The notes beneath the pieces are model-generated. The model was given only the letters and a program-made list of their open reading frames with translations. It was not told the origin of the DNA and did no database searches. A stretch of DNA of 64,000 nt, taken from the NCBI RefSeq assembly GCF_001984215.1, contig NZ_CP019420.1, positions 4,154,001-4,218,000 on the forward strand. The letters run 5' to 3'. The translations under genes were made by a program, and so were the position numbers. The DNA comes from Mycobacterium sp. MS1601. Lineage in GTDB: Bacteria > Actinomycetota > Actinomycetes > Mycobacteriales > Mycobacteriaceae. Shown here piece by piece: positions 25,196-35,722 of the stretch. Positions within the stretch are counted from its first letter, which is position 1. Every line of letters begins with the position of its first letter.

Positions 25196-27184
25196 ATGAC
25201 TTTCGAAACCGTCCTGGTGGCCAACCGCGGTGAGATCGCGGTTCGGGTGATCCGCACCCTGCGGCAACTGGGTATCCGATCTGTCGCGGTGTACAGCGAG
25301 GCCGATGCCGGCGCCCGCCACGTCGCCGAGGCCGATACCGCGGTGCTGATCGGGCCGGCGCCGGCGCGGCAGAGCTACCTGAACATCCCCGCGGTGGTCG
25401 ATGCGGCCCGGCGCACCGGCGCGCAGGCGGTGCACCCGGGGTACGGATTCCTCTCCGAGAACGCCGACTTCGCCTCAGCGCTGCAGAAGGCCGGCATCGT
25501 GTTCATCGGCCCGCCGGCCTCGGTCATCGCGACCATGGGTGACAAGATCACCGCCAAACAGACCGTGTCGGCTTTCAACGTCCCTGTGGTACCGGGCATT
25601 GCGGAGCCCGGGCTGACCGACGCGCAGCTGATCGCCGCTGCCGACGAGATCGGCTACCCGGTACTGGTGAAGCCCTCTGCCGGCGGTGGCGGCAAGGGCA
25701 TGCGGATGGTCGAGCGAACGGCGGATCTTGCCGCGGCACTGGCAGGGGCCCGGCGCGAATCGGCGTCGGCGTTCGGCGACGATACGTTGTTCCTCGAGCG
25801 ATTCGTACTGCGGCCGCGACACATCGAAGTCCAGGTGCTCGCTGACAACCATGGCAACGTCATCCATCTCGGCGAGCGGGAATGCAGCCTGCAGCGCCGT
25901 CACCAGAAGGTGATCGAGGAAGCGCCGTCACCGCTGCTGGACCCGCAGACCCGGGACCGCATCGGACAAGCGGCCTGCGACACCGCCCGCAGCGTCGCCT
26001 ACAGCGGTGCGGGCACCGTCGAGTTCATCGTCTCGGCCGACCGGCCCGACGAGTTCTTCTTCATGGAGATGAACACCCGTCTGCAGGTAGAGCATCCGGT
26101 CACCGAGATGGTCACCGGTTGGGATCTGGTGGAGTGGCAGATCCGGATCGCCGCGGGGGAGAAGCTGGCTGTAGCGCAGTCCGAGATCAGCTTCGACGGC
26201 CATGCCGTCGAAGCACGCGTGTACGCCGAAGACCCGGGTAACGGATTCCTGCCGACCGGTGGGCGGGTGCTGCTCGCACGGGAACCAGAAGGTGTTGGGG
26301 TGCGGGTGGATTCAGGCATGTCCGCGGGAACCTCGGTGGGCAGCGATTACGACCCGATGCTGGCCAAGGTCATCGCACACGGGCCGGACCGCGACACGGC
26401 ATTGCGTGGGCTGGACCGGGCGTTGGCGGACACCTCGCTGCTGGGTGTCGTGACGAACATCGACTTCCTGCGCTTCCTGCTCGCCGACGAGGACGTGGTG
26501 GCCGGCAGGTTGGACACCGGGCTGCTGGACCGTCGGGTCGGCGACTACGTCCCCACCGGTGCCGGTGACGCAGAACTGGTGGCGGCTGCCGCTTACCGCT
26601 GGCTGCTGCGCTGGCAGGACGCCGGAGCCGACCTGTGGTCGCAGCCCTGCGGATGGCGCCTCGGCGAACCTGCCGCAATCGTGACCCGGCTGCAGTCCGG
26701 GCGCCGCACCGATCATGTCCGGATCAGCGGAGTGCCGCAGGCTGCCACCGCCGCAGTCGGAAGTGGCGAAACCCACAGTCTGACAGCCGCTCTCGATGAT
26801 GGAAAGCTGACAGTGACCCTCGATGGAATCCGGCAGAGCTACCGGGTGGCCGCCGAAGAACACCGCATCTGGCTGGCGGGTGACCGGGGTGTCACCTTCG
26901 TCGACGAGGTGCGGGAAGCGCCGGTGCGACCCGACGATGAACACGCCGGTGACGCCGAACTCGTCAGCCCCATGCCCGGTGCGGTGGTTGCCGTCAACGT
27001 CGAGCACGGTGCCACCGTCGCCGCCGGCGACGTCGTGGTTGCCGTCGAGGCCATGAAGATGGAGCACTCCCTGTCCGCACCCGTCGACGGCACCGTCGAA
27101 GTGCTGGTCGCGGTGGGGGATCAGGTCAAGGTCGGCCAACCGCTGGCCAGAATCATCGCTACAGAAAGTGACGCGAATGACTGA
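25196..27184 (+). CDS. accA1: acyl-CoA carboxylase alpha subunit (biotin carboxylase + BCCP)
   Basis: A 662-residue biotin-dependent subunit. Residues 1-450 are biotin carboxylase: [20 protein letters not shown], the ATP-grasp glycine loop [13 protein letters not shown], the catalytic region [17 protein letters not shown]. The C-terminal BCCP carries the biotinylation motif [12 protein letters not shown] 25196 fits the conserved start; GTG 25187, overlapping the accD1 stop by 4 bases, is possible. It loads CO2 on biotin for AccD1. It overlaps fadE19 by 8 bases. Confidence 0.95.
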   Translation: MTFETVLVANRGEIAVRVIRTLRQLGIRSVAVYSEADAGARHVAEADTAVLIGPAPARQSYLNIPAVVDAARRTGAQAVHPGYGFLSENADFASALQKAGIVFIGPPASVIATMGDKITAKQTVSAFNVPVVPGIAEPGLTDAQLIAAADEIGYPVLVKPSAGGGGKGMRMVERTADLAAALAGARRESASAFGDDTLFLERFVLRPRHIEVQVLADNHGNVIHLGERECSLQRRHQKVIEEAPSPLLDPQTRDRIGQAACDTARSVAYSGAGTVEFIVSADRPDEFFFMEMNTRLQVEHPVTEMVTGWDLVEWQIRIAAGEKLAVAQSEISFDGHAVEARVYAEDPGNGFLPTGGRVLLAREPEGVGVRVDSGMSAGTSVGSDYDPMLAKVIAHGPDRDTALRGLDRALADTSLLGVVTNIDFLRFLLADEDVVAGRLDTGLLDRRVGDYVPTGAGDAELVAAAAYRWLLRWQDAGADLWSQPCGWRLGEPAAIVTRLQSGRRTDHVRISGVPQAATAAVGSGETHSLTAALDDGKLTVTLDGIRQSYRVAAEEHRIWLAGDRGVTFVDEVREAPVRPDDEHAGDAELVSPMPGAVVAVNVEHGATVAAGDVVVAVEAMKMEHSLSAPVDGTVEVLVAVGDQVKVGQPLARIIATESDAND

Positions 27185-28325
27185 CTACCTGTCGACCGGC
27201 AACCTGCCCGACGACTACGCCCAACTCGCCAAGACGGTCCGTGACTTCGCGCGCAGCGTCGTGGCACCGGTGGCCGCCAAACACGATGAGGAGCACTCGT
27301 TCCCGTACGAGGTGGTGGCGGGAATGGCCGACATGGGACTGTTCGGACTGCCGTTCCCCGAAGAGTACGGCGGCATGGGTGGCGACTACTTCGCGTTGTG
27401 TCTGGCGCTCGAGGAGCTCGGAAAGGTCGACCAGAGTGTTGCCATCACCCTCGAGGCCGGGGTGTCGCTGGGCGCCATGCCGGTGTACCGGTTTGGCAAC
27501 GAGGAGCAGAAGCAGCAGTGGTTACCACTGCTGGCCAGCGGAAAGGCCTTGGGTGCGTTTGGGCTCACCGAAGCCGGGGGTGGCAGCGACGCCGGCGCCA
27601 CCAAGACCACCGCTCGGGCGGATGGATCAACGTGGGTCATCAATGGCAACAAGCAGTTCATCACCAACTCGGGCACCGACATCACCCGCCTGGTGACGGT
27701 CACGGCGCTCACGGGTGACAACGAGATCAGCTCCATCCTGGTGCCGGTGCCCACTGAGGGGTTCACTGCCGAGCCCGCCTACAACAAAGTCGGCTGGAAC
27801 GCGTCGGACACCCATCCGTTGACCTTCCAGGATGTCCGGGTACCGCAAGAAAACCTGCTCGGTACCCGCGGGCGCGGCTACGCGAACTTCCTGCGGATCC
27901 TCGACGAGGGACGCATCGCCATCGCGGCGCTGTCGGTCGGCGCCGCGCAGGGCTGCGTGGACGAAAGTGTGAAGTACGCCAAAGAGCGCTCCGCCTTCGG
28001 CAATCCGATCGCCAGCTACCAGGCCATCGAGTTCAAGATCGCCCGTATGGAGGCCCGAGCCCAGGCCGCCCGCGCCGCCTACTACGACGCAGCGGCCCTG
28101 ATGCTGGCAGGCAAACCGTTCAAGAAGGAGGCCGCGATAGCCAAGCTGGTCTCCAGCGAGGCGGCGATGGACAACGCCCGCGACGCCACTCAAATCCACG
28201 GCGGCTACGGCTTCATGAACGAGTACCCGGTGGCTCGGCACTACCGTGACTCCAAGATCCTGGAGATAGGGGAAGGCACCACCGAGGTGCAGTACATGGT
28301 GATCGCCCGGACCATGGGGTTGTAA
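27177..28325 (+). CDS. fadE19: acyl-CoA dehydrogenase (isovaleryl-CoA type)
   Basis: A 382-residue FAD enzyme. Signatures [15 protein letters not shown] and the C-terminal [21 protein letters not shown] and [10 protein letters not shown], whose first glutamate is the usual catalytic base position, are present. In this operon it would oxidise isovaleryl-CoA to methylcrotonyl-CoA, the substrate of AccA1-AccD1. ATG 27177 overlaps accA1 by 8 bases; GTG 27168 would be an earlier start. The Rv2500c counterpart keeps the same neighbours. Confidence 0.93.
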   Translation: MTDYLSTGNLPDDYAQLAKTVRDFARSVVAPVAAKHDEEHSFPYEVVAGMADMGLFGLPFPEEYGGMGGDYFALCLALEELGKVDQSVAITLEAGVSLGAMPVYRFGNEEQKQQWLPLLASGKALGAFGLTEAGGGSDAGATKTTARADGSTWVINGNKQFITNSGTDITRLVTVTALTGDNEISSILVPVPTEGFTAEPAYNKVGWNASDTHPLTFQDVRVPQENLLGTRGRGYANFLRILDEGRIAIAALSVGAAQGCVDESVKYAKERSAFGNPIASYQAIEFKIARMEARAQAARAAYYDAAALMLAGKPFKKEAAIAKLVSSEAAMDNARDATQIHGGYGFMNEYPVARHYRDSKILEIGEGTTEVQYMVIARTMGL

Positions 28326-28328
28326 CCC

Positions 28329-28826
28329 ATGGCGGAAACGAAAGTTGTTGTGCAGCGTGGTCTCTGGTTCGAGGAGTTGGAACTCGGCGTCAAGTATCTG
28401 CACCGCCCGGGGCGCACCCTCACCGAAGCGGACAACGTGCTGTTCACCACGCTGACCATGAACACCCAGGCGCTGCACTTGGATGCGGCGTTCTCCGACG
28501 CGCAGCCGCCGTTCCATCAGCGGCTGGTGAATTCGATGCTGACGCTGTCCACTCTGGTGGGCCTCTCGGTGGCGCAGCTGACACAGGGCACCATCGTCGG
28601 CAACCTCGGCTTCTCTGACATCGCCTTTCCCAAGCCGCTTTTCCACGGTGACACGCTCTACGCGGAGACGGTGATCGCCGACAAGCGTGAATCCAAGAGC
28701 CGTCCCGGTGAGGGCATCGTGACCTTCGCCCACACCGGGCGCAACCAGCACGGCGACATCGTGGCCACGGCGTCCCGCAAGACCATGGTCCGAAAGATTC
28801 CGGAGGACGTAGATGGCGTTGGATAG
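28329..28826 (+). CDS. MaoC-like enoyl-CoA hydratase (Rv2499c-like)
   Basis: A 165-residue hot-dog-fold protein with the MaoC hydratase signature region TLTEADNVLFTTLTMNTQALH (D and the downstream N/H region near residues 33-45). In M. tuberculosis the corresponding gene is placed as itaconyl-/methylglutaconyl-CoA hydratase beside citE, giving citramalyl-CoA or HMG-CoA. It starts 3 bases after fadE19 and overlaps citE by 14 bases, a strong sign of joint translation. Confidence 0.85.
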   Translation: MAETKVVVQRGLWFEELELGVKYLHRPGRTLTEADNVLFTTLTMNTQALHLDAAFSDAQPPFHQRLVNSMLTLSTLVGLSVAQLTQGTIVGNLGFSDIAFPKPLFHGDTLYAETVIADKRESKSRPGEGIVTFAHTGRNQHGDIVATASRKTMVRKIPEDVDGVG

Positions 28827-29634
28827 TCCCGGCCCGGCCTGGCTGTTCTGCCCGGCCGATCGCCCGGAGCGCTTCGACAAGGCCGCCAACGCGGCCGACG
28901 TGGTGATCCTGGACCTCGAAGACGGCGTCGCCGCCAAGGACCGGGAACTAGCCCGTCGGGCCCTGATCGACACCCCGCTGCAGCCGGGCCGCACCGTGGT
29001 CCGGGTGAACCCCAGTGGAACCGCTGATCACCACCTCGACCTGCAGGCCCTGGCCCAGACGCCGTACACCACCGTCATGCTTGCCAAAACCGAGTCGGCG
29101 CAACAGGTCAGCGCACTGGCGCCGCTGGATGTCATCGTGCTCGTCGAAACTCCGCTCGGGGCACTCAACGTCGTCGAATCCACCCGATCCGATAACGCCT
29201 ACGCGGTGATGTGGGGAGCTGAGGACCTCTTCGCCCTCACCGGCGGCACCGCCAACCGGCGCGCAGACGGCAGCTACCGCGACGTCGCCCAGCACGTGCG
29301 CTCGCAGTCATTGCTGGCGGCGAAGGCCTACGGGCGACTGGCTCTGGACGCGGTGTACATCGACATCAAGGATCTCGACGGGCTGGCAGCTGAAGCCGAC
29401 GACGCTGTGGCCGTGGGATTCGACGCCAAGGTGGCCATCCACCCCAGCCAGGTGGCGGTGATCCGCGCTGCGTACACCCCCACCGACGAGCAGGTGCGCT
29501 GGGCCCGACACGTCCTGGCCGAAGTGGCAAACCAGCGGGGCGTCTTCCAGTTCGAGGGCATAATGGTGGATGCCCCAGTATTGCGGCGAGCAGAGCGCAT
29601 CGTCGGCCTGGCGCCCCACCCCGGCGCCCGCTGA
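28813..29634 (+). CDS. citE: CitE-like lyase: (S)-citramalyl-CoA / HMG-CoA lyase
   Basis: A 273-residue TIM-barrel lyase. Conserved stretches are LFCPADRPERFDKAANAADV, VILDLEDGVAAKDR (acidic metal-site region), VIVLVETPLGALN and WGAEDLFALTGG, followed by a C-terminal IHPSQV lid motif. Free-standing CitE proteins lack the citrate lyase partners; the M. tuberculosis homologue Rv2498c has been shown to act in itaconate dissimilation and leucine catabolism, cleaving to acetyl-CoA plus pyruvate or acetoacetate. That fits this operon. A 98-base gap separates it from bkdA. Confidence 0.9.
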   Translation: MALDSPGPAWLFCPADRPERFDKAANAADVVILDLEDGVAAKDRELARRALIDTPLQPGRTVVRVNPSGTADHHLDLQALAQTPYTTVMLAKTESAQQVSALAPLDVIVLVETPLGALNVVESTRSDNAYAVMWGAEDLFALTGGTANRRADGSYRDVAQHVRSQSLLAAKAYGRLALDAVYIDIKDLDGLAAEADDAVAVGFDAKVAIHPSQVAVIRAAYTPTDEQVRWARHVLAEVANQRGVFQFEGIMVDAPVLRRAERIVGLAPHPGAR

Positions 29635-29732
29635 CAGGCCCCACACCAGGGGTTTTGCTCTGACCGCAGCCGTGCTGAGCACCTCAGTCGTCTGACGGCG
29701 CCACATGCCGTCGCATGGCCCAAGGAGGCGGT

Positions 29733-30800
29733 ATGGCAGTAGTGGTCGAGCCTGTCCAGTTCGTGGCGCCCGACGGGAGCGCGACTCCCGAGGCGCGTGC
29801 CCGAAGCCAGTTACCGCCGGAAACCCTGTCCTGGCTCTATGAACTGATGGTCGTCACCCGCGGCCTGGACACCGAGTTCGTGAACCTGCAGCGCCAAGGT
29901 GAGCTGGCACTGTTCGCGTCGTGTCGAGGCCAGGAAGCCGCGCAGATCGGCGCCGCCGCCGCTCTTCGCAAGACGGACTGGTTGTTCCCGCAGTACCGCG
30001 AACTGGGTGCCTTCCTGGCCCGTGGAATTCACCCGTCCAAGGTGGGTGCGGTGTGGCGGGGTCGCTGGCACGGCGGCCTGGACTTCACCGAAAAGTGCTG
30101 CGCCCCGCTGGCCATTCCCATCGGCACGCACGGCCTGCACGCCGTCGGTGCTGCCATGGCGGCCCAGCGCCTTGGCGAGGACTCTGTGACGGTTGCGTTC
30201 ATGGGGGACGGCGCCACCTCCGAGGGTGACGCCCACGAGGCCTTCAACCTGGCAGCGGTGTACCGGGTGCCGTGCGTGTTCTTCATCCAGAACAACCAGT
30301 GGGCGATCTCGGTGCCGCTGCACCGGCAGACGGCGGCGCCGTCGTTGGCGGACAAAGCGGTCGGGTACGGAATGCCCGGGGTGCGGGTGGACGGCAACGA
30401 TGTGCTGGCGTGCTTCGCGGTGATGGCAGAGGCGGCCGAACGGGCCCGCGCGGGAGGCGGGCCCACCCTCATCGAGGCGTTGACCTACCGGATGGGGCCG
30501 CACACCACCTCCGACGACCCGACCCGGTACCGCGATCCTGAGGTGGTGCGGCTCTGGGAGACCCGTGATCCGATCGCGCGGTACCGCACGTATCTCGAAT
30601 CCGAGGGTGTTTGGACCGAACGTCTCGAGGAGCGGACGGTGGCCCGGTCTCAGCGGCTGCGGGAAGAGTTGCGCGCCAACATCATCGACGAGCCGGACTT
30701 CGACGTCGCCGATGTGTTCAACACCGTCTATCACGACATCACCGCCGAGCTGGCCGACCAACGGGACCGGTTGCTGGCCGAACTGGCCAGGGAGGCCTGA
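29733..30800 (+). CDS. bkdA: branched-chain 2-oxoacid dehydrogenase E1 alpha
   Basis: A 355-residue thiamine-diphosphate enzyme subunit. It has the E1-alpha signature region SCRGQEAAQIG and the ThDP/metal motif GDGATSEGDAHEAFN followed by FIQNNQWAIS. ATG 29733 is chosen because AAGGAGG lies just before it; ATG 29715 is in frame but has no ribosome site. With BkdB it decarboxylates the 2-oxo acids of leucine, isoleucine and valine. The E1-beta gene follows after 2 bases. Confidence 0.93.
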   Translation: MAVVVEPVQFVAPDGSATPEARARSQLPPETLSWLYELMVVTRGLDTEFVNLQRQGELALFASCRGQEAAQIGAAAALRKTDWLFPQYRELGAFLARGIHPSKVGAVWRGRWHGGLDFTEKCCAPLAIPIGTHGLHAVGAAMAAQRLGEDSVTVAFMGDGATSEGDAHEAFNLAAVYRVPCVFFIQNNQWAISVPLHRQTAAPSLADKAVGYGMPGVRVDGNDVLACFAVMAEAAERARAGGGPTLIEALTYRMGPHTTSDDPTRYRDPEVVRLWETRDPIARYRTYLESEGVWTERLEERTVARSQRLREELRANIIDEPDFDVADVFNTVYHDITAELADQRDRLLAELAREA

Positions 30801-30802
30801 GC

Positions 30803-31819
30803 ATGACACAGATCATCGAGCGTCCACCACTGTCCGCCGACCTTCCCGGCATACCCGATCTGAGTATGGGCAAGGCGATCAATGCCGCACTGCACGACGC
30901 CATGGCCGCCAACGACAGGGTGCTGGTGTTCGGGGAGGACGTGGCCAACTTGGGTGGGGTCTTCCGGGTCACCGAGGGCCTGGCCGAGACCTTCGGTGAG
31001 CAACGGTGTTTCGACACACCGCTGGCCGAATCGGCCATCATCGGCATTGCCATCGGTATGGCGATTCGCGGATTCGTCCCGGTGCCGGAGATCCAGTTCG
31101 ACGGCTTCTCGTACCCGGCGTTCGATCAGATCGTCAGCCATCTGGCCAAATACCGGATGCGCACACACGGCGATGTCGACATGCCCGTGACGGTGCGCAT
31201 CCCGTCATTCGGCGGAATCGGTGCGGTGGAACATCATTCGGAGTCCACCGAGAGCTACTGGCTGCACACCGCGGGATTGAAGGTGGTGGTGCCGTCCACA
31301 CCGACGGATGCGTACTGGCTGTTGCGCTACTCGATCGACGCCCGCGACCCGGTGATCTTCCTGGAACCGAAACGTCGATACTGGGGCCGCGAGCCCGTCG
31401 ACACCAGCACACCGGCGCCGCCCCTCGGGCAGGCTGTCGTGCGTCGCCCCGGCCGCGATGTCACCGTACTGACCTACGGATCGCTGGTCGGTACGGCGCT
31501 GGCCGCGGCGCAGCAGAGTCCCGTCGATCTGGAAGTGGTGGATCTGCGGTCGCTGAACCCGCTGGATTTCGACACCGTGACCCACTCGGTCCGGCGCACC
31601 GGCCGCGCCGTCGTGCTGCACGAGGGGCCGCGCACGCTGGGCTTCGGGGCAGAGTTGGCCGCCCGCATCCAGGAGGACCTCTTCTACGACTTGGAGGCCC
31701 CGGTGCTGCGTGCGTGCGGATTCGACACCCCGTATCCACCGGCCCGGCTCGAGAAGGTCTGGCTGCCAGGGCCTGACCGGCTGCTGGACTGTGTAGACCG
31801 CGCGATGGGCATGCCATGA
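30803..31819 (+). CDS. bkdB: branched-chain 2-oxoacid dehydrogenase E1 beta
   Basis: A 338-residue transketolase-pyrimidine-domain subunit: [39 protein letters not shown], then [20 protein letters not shown] and [20 protein letters not shown]. The C-terminal domain begins near [17 protein letters not shown]. It pairs with BkdA as alpha2-beta2 E1. It starts 2 bases after bkdA and overlaps bkdC by 4 bases (ATGA), so the three subunits are made in step. Confidence 0.95.
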   Translation: MTQIIERPPLSADLPGIPDLSMGKAINAALHDAMAANDRVLVFGEDVANLGGVFRVTEGLAETFGEQRCFDTPLAESAIIGIAIGMAIRGFVPVPEIQFDGFSYPAFDQIVSHLAKYRMRTHGDVDMPVTVRIPSFGGIGAVEHHSESTESYWLHTAGLKVVVPSTPTDAYWLLRYSIDARDPVIFLEPKRRYWGREPVDTSTPAPPLGQAVVRRPGRDVTVLTYGSLVGTALAAAQQSPVDLEVVDLRSLNPLDFDTVTHSVRRTGRAVVLHEGPRTLGFGAELAARIQEDLFYDLEAPVLRACGFDTPYPPARLEKVWLPGPDRLLDCVDRAMGMP

Positions 31820-32943
31820 GCGAGTTCCTGGTCCCCGATCTCGGAGAAGGTCGCACCGAGGCCACCCTGGTGGAGTGGAACGTCGCCGTGGGCGACGAGG
31901 TCACCTTGAACCAGACACTGTGCACATTGGAGACGGCCAAGGCCGCAGTCGAGATCCCCAGTCCGTTCGCAGGCCGAATTATGTCGCTGGGCGGCCAACC
32001 CGGAGACGTGCTGGCGGTCGGAGCTCCGCTGGTGTGCGTCGACTCCGCTCCGGGAACGCGCACGCCGGTCCTCGTGGGCTACGGAGCCGACGCCGACCTT
32101 GACGTCAGCCGGCGGGCGCGCCCCAGGGCCAAGCCTGCGGTCCGCAAACTGGCCGCTGATCTGTTGGTCGATCTCGGTGACCTCGAACCAGGGGTCGACG
32201 GGGTGATCTCCCGGGATTCGGTGCTGGCGGCCGCCGGTGTCACGGCGGCCTCACGCGCCGGCATCGCACACGACGTGCTGCCGGTTCGTGGTGTGCATGC
32301 GGAGATGGCCAAGCGAATGGTCCTGTCACGCAGTCAGATTCCGGATGCTCACGCGGGTGTCGACGTCGACGGCACCCGGGTGCTGGACGTGCGGAGCAAC
32401 CTGCAGGTGACGACGTTCGTGCTGACGTTGCGGCTGCTGGTACTGGCCTTGAGTCGGCATCGCCTGGTCAACTCCACCTGGGTAGACGGCCCCGATGGCC
32501 CGCAGGTGCACACCCACCACGCGGTGCACCTCGGGTTCGGTGTGGCCACCCCCCGCGGGTTACTGGTGCCGGTGGTGGTCGATGCACATCTCAAGACCAC
32601 CCGCGAACTGTCCGACGAGGTCAGCAGACTGATCGACGCGGCGCGTGCGGGCACGGTGAAACCGGCTGAGCTGCAGGGCTCGACGTTCACTGTCTCGAAC
32701 TTCGGTGCGCTGGGTCTGGATGACGGGGTGCCGGTGATCAACCCGCCCGAGGCGGCGATCCTCGGCATGGGGTCGCTGAGGCCACGGCCGGTGGTGGTCG
32801 ACGGCCAGGTGTGTGCACGGCCCACCATGCGACTGACATGCGCGTTCGATCACCGTGTTGTCGACGGTGCGCAGGTGGCGGCGTTCCTCAACGATCTGCG
32901 CGAGCTTGTCGAGTCGCCGGAACGGGCACTGCTCGATCTGTGA
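31816..32943 (+). CDS. bkdC: branched-chain 2-oxoacid dehydrogenase E2 (dihydrolipoyl acyltransferase)
   Basis: A 375-residue E2. The lipoyl domain (1-75) carries K42 in [10 protein letters not shown]; the peripheral-subunit-binding domain is about residues 100-140 ([16 protein letters not shown]); the catalytic domain (about 155-375) ends with the active-site [15 protein letters not shown]. It moves the acyl group to CoA, giving isovaleryl-CoA for FadE19. No E3 gene is in the window; mycobacterial Bkd uses the shared LpdC. It is convergent with the GAF-EAL gene, 1 base apart. Confidence 0.94.
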   Translation: MSEFLVPDLGEGRTEATLVEWNVAVGDEVTLNQTLCTLETAKAAVEIPSPFAGRIMSLGGQPGDVLAVGAPLVCVDSAPGTRTPVLVGYGADADLDVSRRARPRAKPAVRKLAADLLVDLGDLEPGVDGVISRDSVLAAAGVTAASRAGIAHDVLPVRGVHAEMAKRMVLSRSQIPDAHAGVDVDGTRVLDVRSNLQVTTFVLTLRLLVLALSRHRLVNSTWVDGPDGPQVHTHHAVHLGFGVATPRGLLVPVVVDAHLKTTRELSDEVSRLIDAARAGTVKPAELQGSTFTVSNFGALGLDDGVPVINPPEAAILGMGSLRPRPVVVDGQVCARPTMRLTCAFDHRVVDGAQVAAFLNDLRELVESPERALLDL

Positions 32944-32944
32944 T

Positions 32945-34192
32945 TCAGGAAGTCAGGTCGGCGAGCTGGGGCAGGATCTGCTGTGCCGGCGCCGGGCGGC
33001 CGAGGTGATACCCCTGGCCGTAGTGGACGCCCAGTCGTCGCAGTACGAGTTGCTGTGCATCGCACTCTATTGCCTCGGCAACGATGCGCGCATCCAGTTC
33101 TTTCGCCAACTGCACGATGGACGAGGCCAGTGCGCGCCGGACCGGGTCGCGGTCGATGGCGGTGGTGAGCTCGCCGTCGATCTTGACGATGTCGGGCTGA
33201 ATCCGCAGGATCTGGTTGAGGTTGGCATAGCCGGCGCCGGCGTCGTCCACCGCAATTTGTATAGCTTTGCGGCGCAACGGTTCCAAGCCCTGTCCCAGAT
33301 CGTCCGGGAACGGCTCGTGTTCGGTGATCTCGACCACCAGTTTGCGATCGCTTTTCAACAGGTACTTTTGGACGTCGTCATCCAGCGCAGCCGCCTCGAG
33401 AATGGTTCGCAGGGCCCGGCGTTCCAGATCGATACCGCGACCCAGCCTTCTTGCCCGCGAAAACCACTGCCCGGCATCGAGTTCCCCAGCGCCTGGGAAA
33501 CGGCAGAGCCCTTCGACGGCGACCACAGTGCGAGTGCACAGGTCCCTGATCGGTTGAAACACCGGACGCAGCGGACCAGCCGCCAGCATGGAGTCGAGCC
33601 CGTCGTGCAGATCATCTTGATCGGCCCGTTCGGGGATGAGAAGTGCCGCGAGAAACCGCGCGGTCGACTGCGTGCGCGAGGTATGGCCGGTGTCATCGAA
33701 GAGGTCGTTGAGGAGGCACGACAGTTCAGAATGCGAGCCGATCAACGCTGAAACCAGCCGACTCAGTGACGCGATGGCCGCGATGTCCAACTCGTCGAAC
33801 GCGGAGGGCTCGGCCGCCACCACCGACAGCACGCCGAGTCCCACATTGTTGTGGAACAGTGGAATAGCCACCCCGGAGCGGATACCCATGTCGATGGCGA
33901 GTTGTCGGGTGGGCGGCGGGAGCCGGGGATCGTCCCATGTGTCATAAACGACTTCCGGTCTCCTCGACTGGAGGGCCCGAGCTTGGAAGGTCCCTTCCAT
34001 CGGCGACACCAAACCGAGTTGCGACGAGGTGGCACCGTGGGCAGAGACGATCACCAAGTGGTCCTCGGGGGTACAGATGCTGACGACGGCGCCGCTGGCC
34101 TTGGGAGTGAACAGGCAGGCTTGCTCGGCAATCCGGCGCGTCAACAACACTGGATCTACCGACGCGGTGAGCGCTTCGACAAGTCGCTGCAT
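32945..34192 (-). CDS. GAF-EAL protein with degenerate EAL domain
   Basis: A 415-residue protein from ATG 34192 (AAGGAAG upstream); the open frame reaches further up but without domain content. The N-terminal GAF domain covers about 10-160 (GIRSGVAIPLFHNNVGLGVL). The EAL domain, about 205-415, has EGLCRF, EITEHE, DDAGAGYANL, IVKIDGEL, AEAIE and GQGYHLGRP. The stretch that should carry the NxS metal ligand between the helix ending LDDDV and VVEITEHE is about 20 residues too short. It may therefore be a catalytically dead c-di-GMP-binding or purely regulatory protein. Confidence 0.8.
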   Translation of the reverse strand: MQRLVEALTASVDPVLLTRRIAEQACLFTPKASGAVVSICTPEDHLVIVSAHGATSSQLGLVSPMEGTFQARALQSRRPEVVYDTWDDPRLPPPTRQLAIDMGIRSGVAIPLFHNNVGLGVLSVVAAEPSAFDELDIAAIASLSRLVSALIGSHSELSCLLNDLFDDTGHTSRTQSTARFLAALLIPERADQDDLHDGLDSMLAAGPLRPVFQPIRDLCTRTVVAVEGLCRFPGAGELDAGQWFSRARRLGRGIDLERRALRTILEAAALDDDVQKYLLKSDRKLVVEITEHEPFPDDLGQGLEPLRRKAIQIAVDDAGAGYANLNQILRIQPDIVKIDGELTTAIDRDPVRRALASSIVQLAKELDARIVAEAIECDAQQLVLRRLGVHYGQGYHLGRPAPAQQILPQLADLTS

Positions 34193-34368
34193 GTGCACTT
34201 CCTTGCTGGCGAGCGCGAACAGCGACACACGTGCATGGCACAAGCGCAGGCTAGAACCGACTCTAGCGTACTCTTTGTCCTGTGAATTGATTTGCCGGAA
34301 ACGTTGTTGCAGAGATTCTCGTACCCGGACGCAGCGGCGCTCGGCTCTGAGCTCCGAATGTGAAACCT

Positions 34369-35127
34369 CTATCGGCGTTGCGCGGCGGCCAATCGCGCTG
34401 TGAACTCCGGTGATTGGATGGAACTCGCCTGCGGTCCGAGTTCGGTGCGCATGGCACTGTGGTGCGAGTCGGTGTCCACGGCCCCCGGCGAGGCAGTGGC
34501 GCGCATGGTTGCCTTGGTAGCGAGCACCACTTCCCGCGGCGCCGACGCCGGGCCGCGTGCCAGATCCAGCGCCGCGGCCACCGGATCGTCGGCGACATGC
34601 AGTGCCAACCCGTGCGTCACCGCCGTCTCGGCATCGAACCGCATCCCGAACAACAGGGCGGCCCGCGCCACCTGCGGGCCGACCGCGCGCTGCAGCATCC
34701 AGGTGGCACCGCCACCGGGATGGATGCCCAGCTTCTGGAAGCGGGGATCGAAGACAGCCTTCGGCCCCGCAATCCGCACATCGGCAGCCAGCGCCAGGTT
34801 CAACCCGGCCCCGACGGCCGGGCCGTTCACCGCGGCGACGGTGGGCAGCGTGCAACTCCCCAGGGCCATGAAGCCGTCATAGATCCGCAGCAACCCCTCC
34901 TCGGCGGCGGCCCCCAGCGCGCTGAGGTCAGCCCCAGCGCAGAATGCCTTGCCGGCCCCGGTGATGACCACCGCGTGCACGCCGGTGTCGGCTTCCGCGG
35001 TCTCGATGGCCTGCCGCAACTGCGCCGACATCGCGTCGGTGACGGCATTGCGCCGGTCCGGGTCGTTGACGGTGATCAGGGCGACGCGATCGTCTACCTG
35101 GTAGAGCACGGGGTCTGCGCTGGCCAT
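34369..35127 (-). CDS. echA14: enoyl-CoA hydratase/isomerase family protein
   Basis: A 252-residue crotonase. Its oxyanion-hole motifs are [17 protein letters not shown] and [19 protein letters not shown]; the region [20 protein letters not shown] holds the position of the second catalytic acid, here glycine/histidine-rich rather than glutamate, so its reaction may not be simple hydration. Gene order (next in M. tuberculosis to lipQ, Rv2484c, plsC, plsB2) suggests echA14, although here other genes and an island separate them. Start ATG 35127. Confidence 0.8.
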   Translation of the reverse strand: MASADPVLYQVDDRVALITVNDPDRRNAVTDAMSAQLRQAIETAEADTGVHAVVITGAGKAFCAGADLSALGAAAEEGLLRIYDGFMALGSCTLPTVAAVNGPAVGAGLNLALAADVRIAGPKAVFDPRFQKLGIHPGGGATWMLQRAVGPQVARAALLFGMRFDAETAVTHGLALHVADDPVAAALDLARGPASAPREVVLATKATMRATASPGAVDTDSHHSAMRTELGPQASSIQSPEFTARLAAAQRR

Positions 35128-35324
35128 GGTCGCACGCTACCGGGTTCACGAATAGGGCTGAACGCCGGCTGCGTCACGTTGCTGGTGAGATGGTTGCCTG
35201 CTGTTCGCGGGTTCGGATGGTTGGCGCCATGAGGCGGACGCGGACCTGCCTGCGGTGTAACGGATCACCCGGAGCTCAGCACTATCAAGCACCGGTTCGC
35301 AACACGAAAGAGCAGGAACCCGAA

Positions 35325-35645
35325 ATGAAGAAGCACACCATCGCCGTCACCGTTGCCGGCGCCCTGTCAGTCGCCGTCCTCGGCATGGCCGCTCCGGCTG
35401 CCGCCGCGCCCACCGCAGCGAGCAATGCGGTCCAGGCCATCGACGACCTCGAGGCGCAGGGGTATCAAGTGATCGTCAACCGGCTCAGTGACAGGCCTCT
35501 CGACCAGGCCACCGTGGTGTCCGTCGGCAAGGGCGCGACGTTCACCCACACCGATGCCAACGCCGCCAATCACGACAGCTACACCGACTACGACCGCCAG
35601 TTCGCGCCGGACATCGTGATGACGGTGTACGTCACCGTCCGTTGA
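35325..35645 (+). CDS. exported small mycobacterial protein
   Basis: A 106-residue protein from ATG 35325, with GCAGGAACC upstream. The first 28 residues form a signal peptide (KKHTIAVTVAGALSVAVLGM, cut after AAPAAAAP). The mature part, DDLEAQGYQVIVNRLSD...VVSVGKG, ends in a beta strand DIVMTVYVTVR. It resembles a group of short secreted mycobacterial proteins of unknown role. It lies upstream of a membrane protein and an ECF sigma gene and may be part of that stress locus. Confidence 0.75.
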   Translation: MKKHTIAVTVAGALSVAVLGMAAPAAAAPTAASNAVQAIDDLEAQGYQVIVNRLSDRPLDQATVVSVGKGATFTHTDANAANHDSYTDYDRQFAPDIVMTVYVTVR

Positions 35646-35722
35646 GGTGGCACTGTCTGGTGTAACGCCCACCGCTTCGGTGAGCACTCATGGTCATATC
35701 CGCAGATCTGGAAGGAATGACA

